The notes beneath the pieces are model-generated. The model worked only from the letters and a program-made list of their open reading frames with translations. It had not been told where the DNA came from and made no database searches. A program made the translations under genes and the position numbers. Of a stretch of DNA of 64,000 nucleotides, positions 52,469 to 61,559 are shown piece after piece. Numbering within the stretch: the stretch's first letter is position 1; the number at the start of each line of letters is the position of its first letter. Source of the stretch: Methanosarcina vacuolata Z-761 (GTDB taxonomy: Archaea; Halobacteriota; Methanosarcinia; Methanosarcinales; Methanosarcinaceae); contig NZ_CP009520.1 in NCBI RefSeq assembly GCF_000969905.1, forward strand, positions 2,666,001 through 2,730,000. The letters run 5' to 3'.

Positions 52469-54076
52469 ATGAAAAAAATTAAATTTGATAAAACATGCAG
52501 AAGACATTTCCTCATTAAAGCTTTGGGAATTACGGCACTTACACTTTTAATGTTGGTGAGTATCACAGGTGCAGCACCATTTGCATATATTGTTAATAGT
52601 GCTGGACCTGCTGGCGACGGGGGAAGTTTTTCAGTAATTGATACCGCTACAAATACTATTACAGCTACCGTATCTGGAAATCTAGATGGTCCAGGAGTTG
52701 CAGTAAATCCAGCAGGAACAAAGGTATATGTTACAAACTCAGGTTCCTACAATGATCCGGGAAATACTGTCTCTGTAATTGACACCACGAAAAATAAGGT
52801 TACAGCCACGGTAAAAGTAGGAAATGGTCCTTATGGAATTGCAGTAAGTCCTAATGGAAAAAAGGTATATGTTACAAACTCAGGTACCTATAATGACCCG
52901 GGAAATACTGTCTCTGTAATTGATACTGCAACAAATAAGGTTACAGCTACGGTAAAAGTAGGAAATGGTCCTTATGGAGTTGCAGTAAGTCCTAATGGAA
53001 AAAAGGTATATGTTACAAACTCAGGTACCTATAATGATCCGGAAAATACTGTCTCTGTAATTGATACTGCAACAAATAAGGTTACAGCTACGGTAAAAGT
53101 AGGAAATCGTCCTCATGGAATTGCAGTAAGGCCTGATGGAAAAAAGGTATATGTTACAAACTCAGGCACCTATGATAATCCCAGCTATGCTGTCTCTGTA
53201 ATTGACACAGCAACAAACAAGGTTACAGCCACGGTAAAGGTGGGCCTTGCTCCTGAAGGAGTTGCGGTCAACCCGGCCGGAACAAAGGTATATGTAGTGA
53301 ACTCCGGCGACCCTGCAGAAGGTTGCTTTGTCTATGCTATTGACACAGCAACAAATAAGGTTACAGCCACCGTATCTGCTGGAATCTTTAATAACGGGGG
53401 AATTGAAGTCACTCCAGATGGAAAAAAAATATATGTGATAAATTGGGGAGAGACTGATGTTGGATATGGTATCACTGTAATTGACACAGCGACAAACAAG
53501 GTTACAGACTTTGTGGAGAATGGATTTCATCCTTATGCTTTCGGACAGTTTATAGGTCCTTCAGTAACACCTCCAAAAAAACCGGTTGCAGCTTTCTCTG
53601 CATCTCCAACCTCCGGAAAAGCACCATTAAACGTTAAGTTTACTGACAAAAGTACAGGAACGCCGACTAAATGGAAATGGACTTTTGGTGACGGAGCAAC
53701 TTCAACAAAACAGAATCCAACTTATAAGTATTCAAAAGCAGGAAAGTATACAGTGACACTTACAGCAATAAATGCTAAAGGCAGTAACACGGCAACAAAA
53801 ACGAATTATATAACAGTAGTAGCAAAACCTGTTGCTGCATTTTCTGCGTCACCAACCTCCGGAAAAGTTCCATTAAACGTTAAGTTTACTGACAAAAGTA
53901 CAGGAACGCCGACTAAATGGAAATGGACTTTTGGTGACGGAGCAACTTCAAGCAAGCAGAATCCAACTTATAAATATTCAAAAGCAGGGAGTTATACTGT
54001 TAAGTTAACAGTAACGAATGCTGCTGGAAGTAACACTAAAACTATTTCTAAGTATATTACAGTGAAAAGTAAATAA
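52469..54076 (+). CDS. Secreted YVTN beta-propeller/PKD surface protein
   Basis: 535 residues. A signal peptide (ALGITALTLLMLVSITGAAP) precedes seven YVTN repeats of about 44 residues (SVIDTATNKVTATVKVG, then GVAVSPNGKKVYVTNSG), which build one beta-propeller of the surface-layer type. Two PKD domains (WKWTFGDG) follow a Pro-rich linker (VTPPKKPVA). The DNA of repeats 2-4 is almost identical, so they are recent duplications. The protein likely sits outside the membrane. A start with ATG 52469 has GAGGT 8 bases before. Confidence 0.9.
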   Translation: MKKIKFDKTCRRHFLIKALGITALTLLMLVSITGAAPFAYIVNSAGPAGDGGSFSVIDTATNTITATVSGNLDGPGVAVNPAGTKVYVTNSGSYNDPGNTVSVIDTTKNKVTATVKVGNGPYGIAVSPNGKKVYVTNSGTYNDPGNTVSVIDTATNKVTATVKVGNGPYGVAVSPNGKKVYVTNSGTYNDPENTVSVIDTATNKVTATVKVGNRPHGIAVRPDGKKVYVTNSGTYDNPSYAVSVIDTATNKVTATVKVGLAPEGVAVNPAGTKVYVVNSGDPAEGCFVYAIDTATNKVTATVSAGIFNNGGIEVTPDGKKIYVINWGETDVGYGITVIDTATNKVTDFVENGFHPYAFGQFIGPSVTPPKKPVAAFSASPTSGKAPLNVKFTDKSTGTPTKWKWTFGDGATSTKQNPTYKYSKAGKYTVTLTAINAKGSNTATKTNYITVVAKPVAAFSASPTSGKVPLNVKFTDKSTGTPTKWKWTFGDGATSSKQNPTYKYSKAGSYTVKLTVTNAAGSNTKTISKYITVKSK

Positions 54077-54172
54077 TATTGTTGACGAGTAACCAATGAA
54101 AATAAGCAAGGTATAAAAGGCATTCAAATTCAATTGACTATATTCCTTTTAACCTTGCTTTAAATTTTTGAG
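53820..54172. repeat. Duplicated 3' block (copy 2)
   Basis: Partner of 51713-52066. It differs by a few substitutions (for example AACAAAACAG versus AGCAAGCAG) and includes the same hairpin terminator. Confidence 0.85.
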
Positions 54173-54529
54173 AACCTTTTTAACTTTCGATTTTAACACC
54201 TATTACTCGTTTCTCTCAAGCAACACTAAGCCCACATTGTCTGAAGTCCTAAAAGCAAACTTATTTTGCAGGGTCAAGTGCTCATATCTGTCTGGAGAAA
54301 AAATTAATGAATTAATGTACCACAAAGACAAACCTGAATTATTGCAGTTTTTCTCTGGGGTTCAGTTCGAAAGATGTTGTTCTTACTGTAACATTTCAAT
54401 ATGCATTACTGAGTTTTTGGATATATTATAAGTATCAGATAAATCCTGCGGAGTTTCACTCTTATGTGGGCAGAAGGTCATTTGAAACTCTCTGATAACC
54501 CTCAGCATAATTAATTTAGTAAAAATAAT

Positions 54530-56057
54530 GTAACTATTCAGGTAGCCTTGTTAAGGCTACACAATTTTTCCTCGTTCCGAGGAAAAATTGGATATAAAAT
54601 GAACCATTTTCTTCCTTGATGAAACGTGAAGAGATTCTTGCTTTGTGTGCTTCAAACCCTGAAGTTATTGCTTATATTATAAGTCTTGAATCTCAAATTA
54701 AAGACCTCACTGAAAGATTGCAAGTTTTAGAATTTCGCTTAAATCAAAACAGCCGAAACAGCAGTAAACCTCCTTCTAGTGACTATATTTCCAAAGGAAA
54801 ACCTAATCCAAAAAGTCTCCGTAAACAGAGTGGCAAGAAACCTGGAGGTCAAGAAGGTCATCCAGGAACAACTCTCGAAATGGTAGATAATCCTGATTAG
54901 GTAATAGAGCATTCTTTGAACTGTTGCGAAGAATGCGGCCAGAATCTTGAGGATGTTGAAGTTGAAGCTTATGAGGTAAGACAGGTTTTTGATATTCCGC
55001 CTGTAAATCTTATTGTTACAGAACATCAAAGTCAGATTAAGATCTGTCCTTGCTGTGGAAGGTTAAATAAAGCTGAATTTCCAGAATCAGTAAATTCCCC
55101 AGTTCAATATGGTCCTAATATCGTAGCTTCAGCAATTTACTTTAAAAATCACCATTTCATTCCTTATAAAAGGATTTCTGAATTGTTTCATGATGTAATG
55201 GGGATAAAAATCAGTTCTGCTACCATTATTGAAGCAGAAAGAGAATGTTTCCAGAACCTTGAAGAATTTGAAAACGTAATTCGAGAAAAGTTACTCTCTT
55301 CTCCTGTTATCCATTGTGATGAAACTGGAATGAAAGTTCACGGAAAAAGACATTGGCTTCATGTAGCTTCTACTGACAAATACACTTGTTATTTTGCTCA
55401 TCCGAAAAGAGGATCAGAAGCTATTGATGCTATGGGAATTCTTCCAGAGTTTAAATGGGTAGCAGTTCATGATGGATGGAAACCTTACAACGGTTATAAT
55501 TGTGATCATGCTCTTTGCAATGCCCATCTCCAAAGAGAACTTATTGGAATTGAGGAGAGTTATAAACAGCAATGGGCTAAAGATATGAATGAGCTGTTAT
55601 CTGAAATGAAAAAGTATACTGATGAGTGCAAAGAGCAGGGCAAATATCTGGATTTTGAACAAGTTAAGGCATTAGAAAAAAGGTTCGATACTGTAGTCGC
55701 GAAAGGAATTGAAGAAAATCCACCTTCTCTAAATCCTGAAAGACAAGGAAAACGTGGTATGTATCCAAAAACCAAAGCAAGGAATCTGCTTGATAGGTTT
55801 ATAGAACATAAAGAAAAGATTCTGAGATTCCTGAAAGACTTGAAAGTTCCGTTTGAGAATAATCAAGCAGAAAGAGATGTCAGGATGATGAAACTACAGC
55901 AGAAAATATCAGGAACTTTCAGAACTACACGGGGAGCGGAAGCTTTCTGCAGAATTAGAGCATATATTTCCACAATAAGAAAGAATGGTTTACCTGTTTT
56001 AGAGGGTATTCTCGCGGCGCTCAAAGGAGCGCCGCTAGCTATACCCTGAATAGTTAC
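54530..56057 (+). mobile_element. IS66-family insertion sequence, single-ORF type, with 8-bp target duplication
   Basis: The ends are GTAACTATTCAGG-TAGC (54530) and its inverse ending GAATAGTTAC (56057). The 8 bases AAAATAAT flank both ends, which fits the 8-bp duplication of IS66. Length is 1528 bp. Near the left end are two strong hairpins: GTAGCCTT/AAGGCTAC and AATTTTTCCTCG/CGAGGAAAAATT. Near the right end is GCGGCGCT/AGCGCCGC. Only the large transposase gene is present; the small accessory genes of classical IS66 are absent, as in the ISBst12 type. Confidence 0.9.
54616..56049 (+). CDS. IS66-family transposase with in-frame TAG (possible pyrrolysine codon)
   Basis: 477 codons. A leucine-zipper start (ESQIKDLTERLQVLEFRLNQ) leads to the PPSSDYISKGKP and GGQEGHPG motifs. 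A zinc-finger region (CCEECGQN, CPCCGRLNKA) and the DDE core follow: HCDETGMKVHG, VAVHDGWKPY, CNAHLQREL and NNQAERDVRMMK. Codon 95 (54898-54900) is TAG, inside the stretch DNPD-x-VIEHSLNCCEECG, and the frame is otherwise intact on both sides. In Methanosarcina UAG can be read as pyrrolysine, and transposases with in-frame UAG are known there. If it is not read through, the protein stops at 94 residues. Confidence 0.88.
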
Positions 56058-56188
56058 AAAATAATTACAGAATTCTTTACATAAGATCAATGAATGGTGC
56101 CGCAGCACACAAGAGGATTTTCCTTGAGTGCCATGGCGAACATTATATATATCTTAACCTGATGTATGCTCCAGATTGAGGTGCAGCC

Positions 56189-56824
56189 GTGGAAACAAAG
56201 ACTGTTAAAATTAGTGCCGAGCTCTACGAGGCGCTTGATTTTTGTAGAGACAGAAATAGTGACAGTGCCTGGGAGTCAAGGAGCACGATAATTAGAAAAC
56301 TATTAGCTCGATACGATGACACCTGCCAGCTTATACACGAAAACGGTAGCTACTGGTTCGTCATTAATGGCAGGAAACGAAGTTTCCCGGAGCTCTCGCA
56401 TACTACGGAGAATGTGAGAATCACGCAGGGCCTTCATGACAGGCTCAATGAAGCGAAAATCCACCCTGATGAAACAATAAATACTGTTTTGCAACGTTTG
56501 TTGTTTTCGTACTATGGCAACAAACTGGTTTATCGTATTAACATAAAATCCAGCAATAACAAGGACAGCCAGGATTTAATATTTTTCATGCACGAAGTAC
56601 TTCTTACAGAACCAAAATTTAATAACGCATTGTTTGTCGAAGTTGTAAATGTAGAAAATTACCCGGAAATAAAAAGCAGATACGAAAAAAGCACGTTACC
56701 TCTATCGATATTGTACGATTTTGAAGACCATGAAGTATGGCGCATGGAAGGAAAGCACGATTTATATGAGGTAAGAAGAAATTTAGAGTCCTTTATCGAT
56801 TCATTAGAAGAGTTTATTGATTGA
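56189..56824 (+). CDS. Ribbon-helix-helix-like protein of unknown function
   Basis: 211 residues from GTG 56189, with GAGGTG 6 bases before. The first 45 residues (TVKISAELYEALDFCRDRNS, then STIIRKLLARYDD) look like a ribbon-helix-helix DNA-binding unit. A second similar unit lies at about residues 75-105 (VRITQGLHDRLNEAKIHPDE, then TVLQRLLFSYYG). The C-terminal half is an unassigned alpha/beta domain (LSILYDFEDHEVWRMEGKHD). I infer a DNA-binding or regulatory protein; partner genes are not evident. It lies just downstream of the IS66 element. Confidence 0.65.
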   Translation: METKTVKISAELYEALDFCRDRNSDSAWESRSTIIRKLLARYDDTCQLIHENGSYWFVINGRKRSFPELSHTTENVRITQGLHDRLNEAKIHPDETINTVLQRLLFSYYGNKLVYRINIKSSNNKDSQDLIFFMHEVLLTEPKFNNALFVEVVNVENYPEIKSRYEKSTLPLSILYDFEDHEVWRMEGKHDLYEVRRNLESFIDSLEEFID

Positions 56825-56991
56825 CGTGCGGCTGGAGCTTGCAAACAGGCGATTCTCCGCACCTCATTTCAGAAAGCTTTTGAATATATTTTCCTTTTTA
56901 TGTGATAGCAGTGGACTAACATATTATATGGTCCAATACAGACATTTTAACCATAACAACCCGTAGTTGAACCTTAACTTTTTTTTCTTTT

Positions 56992-57183
56992 CAGGATTTG
57001 TTATTTTCAGGATTTGTTATTTTCAGGATTTGTTATTTTCAGGATTTGTTATTTTCAGGATTTGTTATTTTCAGGATTTGTTATTTTCAGGATTTGTTAT
57101 TTTCAGGATTTGTTATTTTCAGGATTTGTTATTTTCAGGATTTGTTATTTTCAGGATTTGTTATTTTCAGGATTTGTCCTTTT
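56992..57183. repeat. Tandem repeat, 16-bp unit (CAGGATTTGTTATTTT), 12 copies
   Basis: Eleven perfect copies and a twelfth changed at the end. Because 16 is not a multiple of 3 and the unit has no stop codon in this strand, all three frames stay open across it (60-75 codons). These frames are artefacts. No gene is seen in 56825-57494. Confidence 0.97.
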
Positions 57184-57335
57184 AAGAAGTTTCCAATTGT
57201 CACTGGAGCCACTGAGTTTTCCATTTAATCTATTCAAATATAAATAGGCTCTAGCCGTGCCGAGAAAAAAAACGTATGCTAAAAACATCGGCCAGTTCAG
57301 CCGGAAATAATACCATCAGGTTTCCTGCGAACCGC

Positions 57336-57370
57336 AAAAAAGAAAATTAATCTGCCGACAAGAAATCGGC
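57336..57370 (-). terminator. Hairpin plus T-rich tract, minus strand
   Basis: GCCGA/TCGGC (57354-57358 and 57366-57370), read on the minus strand, is followed by AGATTAATTTTCTTTTTTG. It would terminate the secreted-protein gene ending at 57495. Confidence 0.45.
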
Positions 57371-57494
57371 TTAAAGCAATTAAATTATAAACCTGTATCT
57401 CTGACCTGAATATCTGGCAATGTGAATATTTGCTAAAAATCTGCTTGTTGAGCTTGCAAATTTAGTAAGATCCTCTTATTTTAGTATTGCAATC

Positions 57495-58043
57495 TCAGTC
57501 AAAAAACTCTGTCATTGCTTTTACACTTTTGAACATCTCGACAATCATAGGTGTAGTACTATTAGGTTCTCCAAGTGTCGAGTTAGCAGCTTCGATCATA
57601 CTGTCAGGGTATCCGATGCTTGAATTAAGCCGTCCCATGTTCTCGTTTAAGGAAACCACGGAATTTTCCATCTCACTCAAATTTTCAGGGTCCGATTCCA
57701 GCACACCGAGTATGGAATCCGTTGTTGCTATGCCTGCTTCTGTCCCTTCGATTGTAGGCTGCAGAAACGGATATTCCTCAACGCGGGCGTTCAGGGTTCC
57801 GTTTATGAGGTTAAGGTTGAGGTCAAGCATCTGAAGCATGGATGTGAGAAAACGGAAGTTCAGACCTATTTCCTGATCCATCAGTTCATTTTCGTTATAC
57901 GTTGACGCGAAATTTGTTTCATTGTTTTCATCTTCAAAATTAGTCTCCGCTACGTCAGTTCCTGCTAATGAAATTGGAAGCGTTAACAAAATAACCAGGA
58001 AGCATGTAGCTATCCTCAGGCAAAAAACCTTGGTTCTGTTCAT
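57495..58043 (-). CDS. Secreted protein of unknown function
   Basis: 182 residues from ATG 58043 (GGGGG about 8 bases before); a GTG five codons earlier is less likely. A signal peptide (FCLRIATCFLVILLTLPISLA) is followed by an acidic, Asn/Glu-rich region (TNFEDENNETNFASTYNENE) and then a helical domain (FLTSMLQMLDLNLNLINGTL, VVSLNENMGRLNSSI). Several N-x-S/T sites could be glycosylated. No family is recognised; it is probably an extracellular or membrane-associated helical protein. Confidence 0.7.
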   Translation of the reverse strand: MNRTKVFCLRIATCFLVILLTLPISLAGTDVAETNFEDENNETNFASTYNENELMDQEIGLNFRFLTSMLQMLDLNLNLINGTLNARVEEYPFLQPTIEGTEAGIATTDSILGVLESDPENLSEMENSVVSLNENMGRLNSSIGYPDSMIEAANSTLGEPNSTTPMIVEMFKSVKAMTEFFD

Positions 58044-58303
58044 AAAAATTTCCCCCACTATTACCTGTCCAGTTTAGTAAAATTACTCCCTGTCTAAAAA
58101 TACACCTAATAGTCTATAAAAACGCAACGATTTATTTAAAATAATGTAGAAAGTAGAAAACCTTCATAAAGAGAAATTCAAAGAGTTATGTCAAAAATTA
58201 CTGTCCTGTAGCTATATTTTTATTGGAGTGAACTGTAAACTATAGGAGAAAGTAATGTAAAAAATCACAGTTTATCTAAATGTAAAGAAAGACAGGACTA
58301 TAT

Positions 58304-58429
58304 AATGTACTCATAATATAATGTACTCATAATATAATGTACTCATAATATAATGTACTCATAATATAATGTACTCATAATATAATGTACTCATAATATA
58401 ATGTACTCATAATATAATGTACTCATAAC
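58304..58429. repeat. Tandem repeat, 16-bp unit (AATGTACTCATAATAT), about 8 copies
   Basis: Seven perfect copies and one changed at the end. It lies upstream of the secreted-protein gene (minus strand) and directly after the GTPase gene end, between 58058 and 58448. Each unit contains ATGTACT and TATAAT-like strings, so it could create many TATA-like sites. Confidence 0.95.
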
Positions 58430-58447
58430 TGGAATTTCACAAATTTT

Positions 58448-59224
58448 TCAGATAAGCAGTAGCCCGTTTTGCCAATCATTGATTATTCTGGTAGCAGTCC
58501 GTGTTTCGTCCACTTCACCTTTTTTTTGCAGGAAATTGCACTGTTTGCCTATCAGTTCAAGCACATCATAGGAAGTCTCATCTTTGATTATAACACTATA
58601 GAAGGATTCAAGGACCGTTTTATTTTCGGCAAGCATTTTTTCAATTATCTCCAGAGCGACACCGATTTTGTCCTTAAGATGAGTTGCATCCTTTATTCCG
58701 AGCAGGCCCTGCAGGTACTCGTCTTTTTCATCAAAAGGAATCACTCCAGGTGTATCGATAAACATGATGCGTGAGCCTGCATCCACATGCTGGACGCCTT
58801 TTGTGTGGCCGGATATGGGAGACGTGCTTGCCCGGTGCCGACCTGTAACGCCGTTGATTACTGAAGATTTGCCAACATTGGGATAGCCCAGGGTGCCGAC
58901 AAGAACATCCTGCCCTTTTATATCGGCTTTCACAGCGGCCGACGCAAGGATCTGGTGCCTCAGCATCGTTGTTCCGGACCGATCCTTGCTGGAAACAAAA
59001 ACTACAGGTGCAATTTTTGAGAGAGGGGCTTTGGTTTTTTCAAGTTTTTCTCTTGATACAAGGTCGGATTTATTGAGTACTATAATGAAAGGTTTGTTCA
59101 AGCGGATTATCTCGCGCTCAACTTCACTGTTTCGGGTCTCTTCAGGAAACCTGGCATCTATTACTTCAAGAAGGACATCAGCTTTTTTGATAACATCTTT
59201 TACAAGGGCTTTGTAGCTCGCCAT
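58448..59224 (-). CDS. Circularly permuted GTPase (YlqF/RbgA-like)
   Basis: 258 residues with the permuted order of G motifs: G4 VLNKSDLVSRE (near residue 50), G5-like VFVSSKDRSG, G1 GTLGYPNVGKSSVINGV (near residue 112) and G3 FIDTPGVIPF. DVLLEVIDARFPEETRNSEV is the typical leading strand. Members aid ribosome assembly, mostly the large subunit. The archaeal target is not known to me. TATA-like CTTATATACC lies about 30 bases before the ATG, so the transcript may be leaderless. Confidence 0.92.
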   Translation of the reverse strand: MASYKALVKDVIKKADVLLEVIDARFPEETRNSEVEREIIRLNKPFIIVLNKSDLVSREKLEKTKAPLSKIAPVVFVSSKDRSGTTMLRHQILASAAVKADIKGQDVLVGTLGYPNVGKSSVINGVTGRHRASTSPISGHTKGVQHVDAGSRIMFIDTPGVIPFDEKDEYLQGLLGIKDATHLKDKIGVALEIIEKMLAENKTVLESFYSVIIKDETSYDVLELIGKQCNFLQKKGEVDETRTATRIINDWQNGLLLI

Positions 59225-59405
59225 ATGCTCTGGCTATGGCACAAGCTGGTATATAAGATAGTGAGTCAGGTTCAAAAGAGAGAAGATCGAGGGTTCGGCT
59301 TGTGAACACGGGCATGGGCATGTGTAAGTTCATGAATATTGAGTTTTGAGTAAAGCTGCAGTTTGCGGCTTTATTTTTCTTATTTTTTCTTTTTAATATC
59401 TCATT

Positions 59406-59832
59406 TTACTCTGCAAGCTTCGCTGCGTATTCTGCAGCGTAAAAGGCAAATATATCAAAGTCTCTCAGGTTTTCAGCAAGCAGTTTTCTTAATATGTCAA
59501 GATCTACCTCTTCATAAACATGGACCAGGATATTTCTGAATCCAGCAGAAAATGAAAATTTTTCTGCGAACTCTTCAGGAATTATTTCGTATCTGCCAAG
59601 AATCCGAAACACACTCCTATAATCTTCAGGCCTTTCAAGCCCCTCTTTTGAGATAATGATTTCTCCTATGTCAATAGCACATTCAATTGCAAGTTGAAAA
59701 TTTCTCTACTGCGGAACGCTTTTCATAGTTGCTTTCAAGGTTCAGGCTTTCGGGATCTATTGATTTAAGGTAGTCTACGCAACGCTGCATAAAGCTCAAT
59801 TTTCTATATGGATTAAAAGTCAGCACTGCCAT
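59406..59832 (-). pseudogene. Frameshifted hepT (HEPN/DUF86 toxin)
   Basis: The front half reads RKLSFMQRCVDYLKSIDPES, then NYEKRSAVEKF in one frame. The rear half continues in the next frame: FQLAIECAIDIGEII, LERPEDYRSVFRILGR and FRNILVHVYEEVDLDILRKL. The HEPN RNase motif R-x4-H-x-Y is intact (RNILVHVY). A T-run with four Ts instead of three at about 59698-59702 breaks the frame. The usual MntA nucleotidyltransferase partner is absent on both sides. Start ATG about 59832 is approximate. The break could also be a sequencing error in a homopolymer. Confidence 0.8.
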
Positions 59833-59995
59833 TAATCCAATTATAAGGAGTTTGAGGTTTTCAGACAGCTTCTGTGTCAAGATGATAAAAACGCTTATAT
59901 TGTAAAAAAGTAATAAGACATACACTGTAAGTTAATTTCAATAGTTTTGACAGACTCATAAAAGACAAAGAAACAACAGAAACGGAGGACGTAAA

Positions 59996-60148
59996 ATGAG
60001 TGGAGACGAAATGGATAAAAAGCGTAAGAAGATCGCAAATAAAATAATTAGCGATATGACGATAGACGGTGCTTCCAAAGAGGACCTAAAAATTCAAAAG
60101 AAAACAAATAAGGAATTATTAGGACATGAAGGCGAAGTGGAACTTTAA
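59996..60148 (+). CDS. Small charged protein, 50 residues
   Basis: ATG 59996 with ACGGAGGACG 5-10 bases before, a very good ribosome-binding site. The protein starts MSGDEMDKKRKKIANKIISD and ends KELLGHEGEVEL. It is strongly charged and probably helical. No family is recognised. It lies divergently from the broken hepT. The ribosome-binding site and clean frame argue for a real gene. Confidence 0.5.
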   Translation: MSGDEMDKKRKKIANKIISDMTIDGASKEDLKIQKKTNKELLGHEGEVEL

Positions 60149-60301
60149 TATTTTTTCTCTGTAACTGACATGCAATTGTCGAGTTACTTTCTGATATTTT
60201 TTGTATTTAGTCAAATACCCCGAAGTTGCTGTGGGGTAAATCAACGCATCTTTGATTTAATCTTTCTTTCATTACTTATTTCATTTTTTAATATTTTACA
60301 T

Positions 60302-60391
60302 TTACTTTGCGAATCTTGCTGCAGCTACGAATTTTACAGCATAAAAAGCAAATTTATTAAAGTCTTTCAGGCTTTCAATAAGTAATTTTCT
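60302..60391 (-). pseudogene. Second hepT 3'-end fragment
   Basis: The minus strand encodes RKLLIESLKDFNKFAFYAVK, then FVAAARFAK and a stop. This aligns with RKLLAENLRDFDIFAFYAAE YAAKLAE at the end of the broken hepT about 900 bases away. Only the last 30 codons are present. Confidence 0.65.
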
Positions 60392-60451
60392 TATAGCCGT
60401 ACAAAATGAGTAATTATATTTGCCGGATGTTGTCAAAAGGATGTTGTCAAA

Positions 60452-60949
60452 ATGAATTTTGAATTGAGAAAGTGGAAAAAAACCGATGCTGAAAGCTTTT
60501 TCAAGTATTCCAACAATACAAAAATTGCAAAAAATATGAGAGATTCTTTTCCCTCCACTTTAGATGACTGCAGAAAAACTGTAGAAAGCTTTAGCTGTAA
60601 CGATGAAACACAGCAGTGCTGCAGGGCAATTATTGTGAACGGAGAAGTTGCAGGGAGCATTGCATTATTCCTTAAAAATGATGTTTATTGTAAGAGTGCA
60701 GAGATTGCATACTGGCTTGGCGAACCTTTTTGGGGCAGGGGAATAATGAGCGAAGCAATAAAACAGCTTTGCTGGGCAGCTTTTGAACAGTATGATATTG
60801 TCCGGATATTTGCAGAGCCTTATGCACAAAATATCGGCTCAAGAAAAGCTCTTGAAAAAGCCGGATTTGTTTTAGAGGGCATAATGAAGAAAGGAGTCTA
60901 TAAAAATGGTAATTTCTTTGATTATTGCATGTATGCTCTTGTGAAATAA
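60452..60949 (+). CDS. GNAT N-acetyltransferase (RimJ/RimL type)
   Basis: 165 residues. The acetyl-CoA-binding core is AEIAYWLGEPFWGRGIMSEA, then YAQNIGSRKALEKAGFVLEG. This is the RimJ/RimL-like layout, which acetylates protein N-termini, amino acids or small amines; the substrate is unknown. ATG 60452 lies in the context GTTGTCAAAATG, with AAGGATG about 10 bases before. The gene is convergent with the DUF1648 gene. Confidence 0.9.
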   Translation: MNFELRKWKKTDAESFFKYSNNTKIAKNMRDSFPSTLDDCRKTVESFSCNDETQQCCRAIIVNGEVAGSIALFLKNDVYCKSAEIAYWLGEPFWGRGIMSEAIKQLCWAAFEQYDIVRIFAEPYAQNIGSRKALEKAGFVLEGIMKKGVYKNGNFFDYCMYALVK

Positions 60950-61067
60950 CTTGTGAAATAACTTCTGCCTTGTCACTGGTACCAATATTCTCAAATCCGA
61001 ATTTTAGAGAAACTTTAATTTCTAATTGATCAACAACTCAAGCGACCTTCGAAGGAATTGAGTATGC

Positions 61068-61559
61068 TCATAATTCACGGTTATGCTTTTTTTCATTTCC
61101 TAATCGAATGGTCCGTACGATGAAGAATATTAATGTGCCAAATATGATTATCAAAAAAATAGGTAAAAAAATGACTGACAAAGGCTGTACAGTTACAGTA
61201 TGATAATTCAGGTAAAAGAATATAGCTAAGATCTCGACTTTCATGAATATAATTAGATTCCTTGTACTGAGGTACACAGCTTCTTTGTTTTCCTCGGTTA
61301 TTTGAACAGGAACATTCCACATCTGTGGGAAAAAAGATACTACAGTAATGAAAGTATAAAGCAAAATACCTATGGCTGGTAAAATAAGGGTTTGATATTT
61401 ACTTCCCCATCTATCGATTTCACCCAGCGCATTATAGTGCATAGGAACTTGTTGAGGAATTTGGTCCCACTGAGTGTAAATAAAAACGATCATCCCGACT
61501 AAAAATAGAAGTCCTATAATTTCCAAAACAAGTTGGAGTTTAGTATACTTCAATTTCAT
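61068..61559 (-). CDS. DUF1648 membrane protein
   Basis: 163 residues. The signature IYTQWDQIPQQVPMHYNALG, then EIDRWGSKYQTLILPAIG, identifies DUF1648. Four membrane helices: LVLEIIGLLFLVGMIVFIYT, LILPAIGILLYTFITVVSFF, LIIFMKVEILAIFFYL and VIFLPIFLIIIFGTLIFFIV. DUF1648 occurs in SdpI-like immunity and related membrane proteins, so an immunity-type or regulatory role is possible. Start ATG 61559 with GGGAG 9 bases before; a longer frame to 61625 is not needed. Confidence 0.85.
   Translation of the reverse strand: MKLKYTKLQLVLEIIGLLFLVGMIVFIYTQWDQIPQQVPMHYNALGEIDRWGSKYQTLILPAIGILLYTFITVVSFFPQMWNVPVQITEENKEAVYLSTRNLIIFMKVEILAIFFYLNYHTVTVQPLSVIFLPIFLIIIFGTLIFFIVRTIRLGNEKKHNREL

Noticed and set aside
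54168-54431. 87-codon frame with several cysteines before the IS66 element
   Set aside because: It starts within the duplicated 3' flank, has only a TTG start without a ribosome-binding site, and no recognisable family; possibly a gene relic but not supported.
56967-57247. Three overlapping plus-strand frames of phenylalanine/cysteine-rich repeats
   Set aside because: They arise because the 16-bp repeat has no stop codon in any plus-strand frame; not genes.
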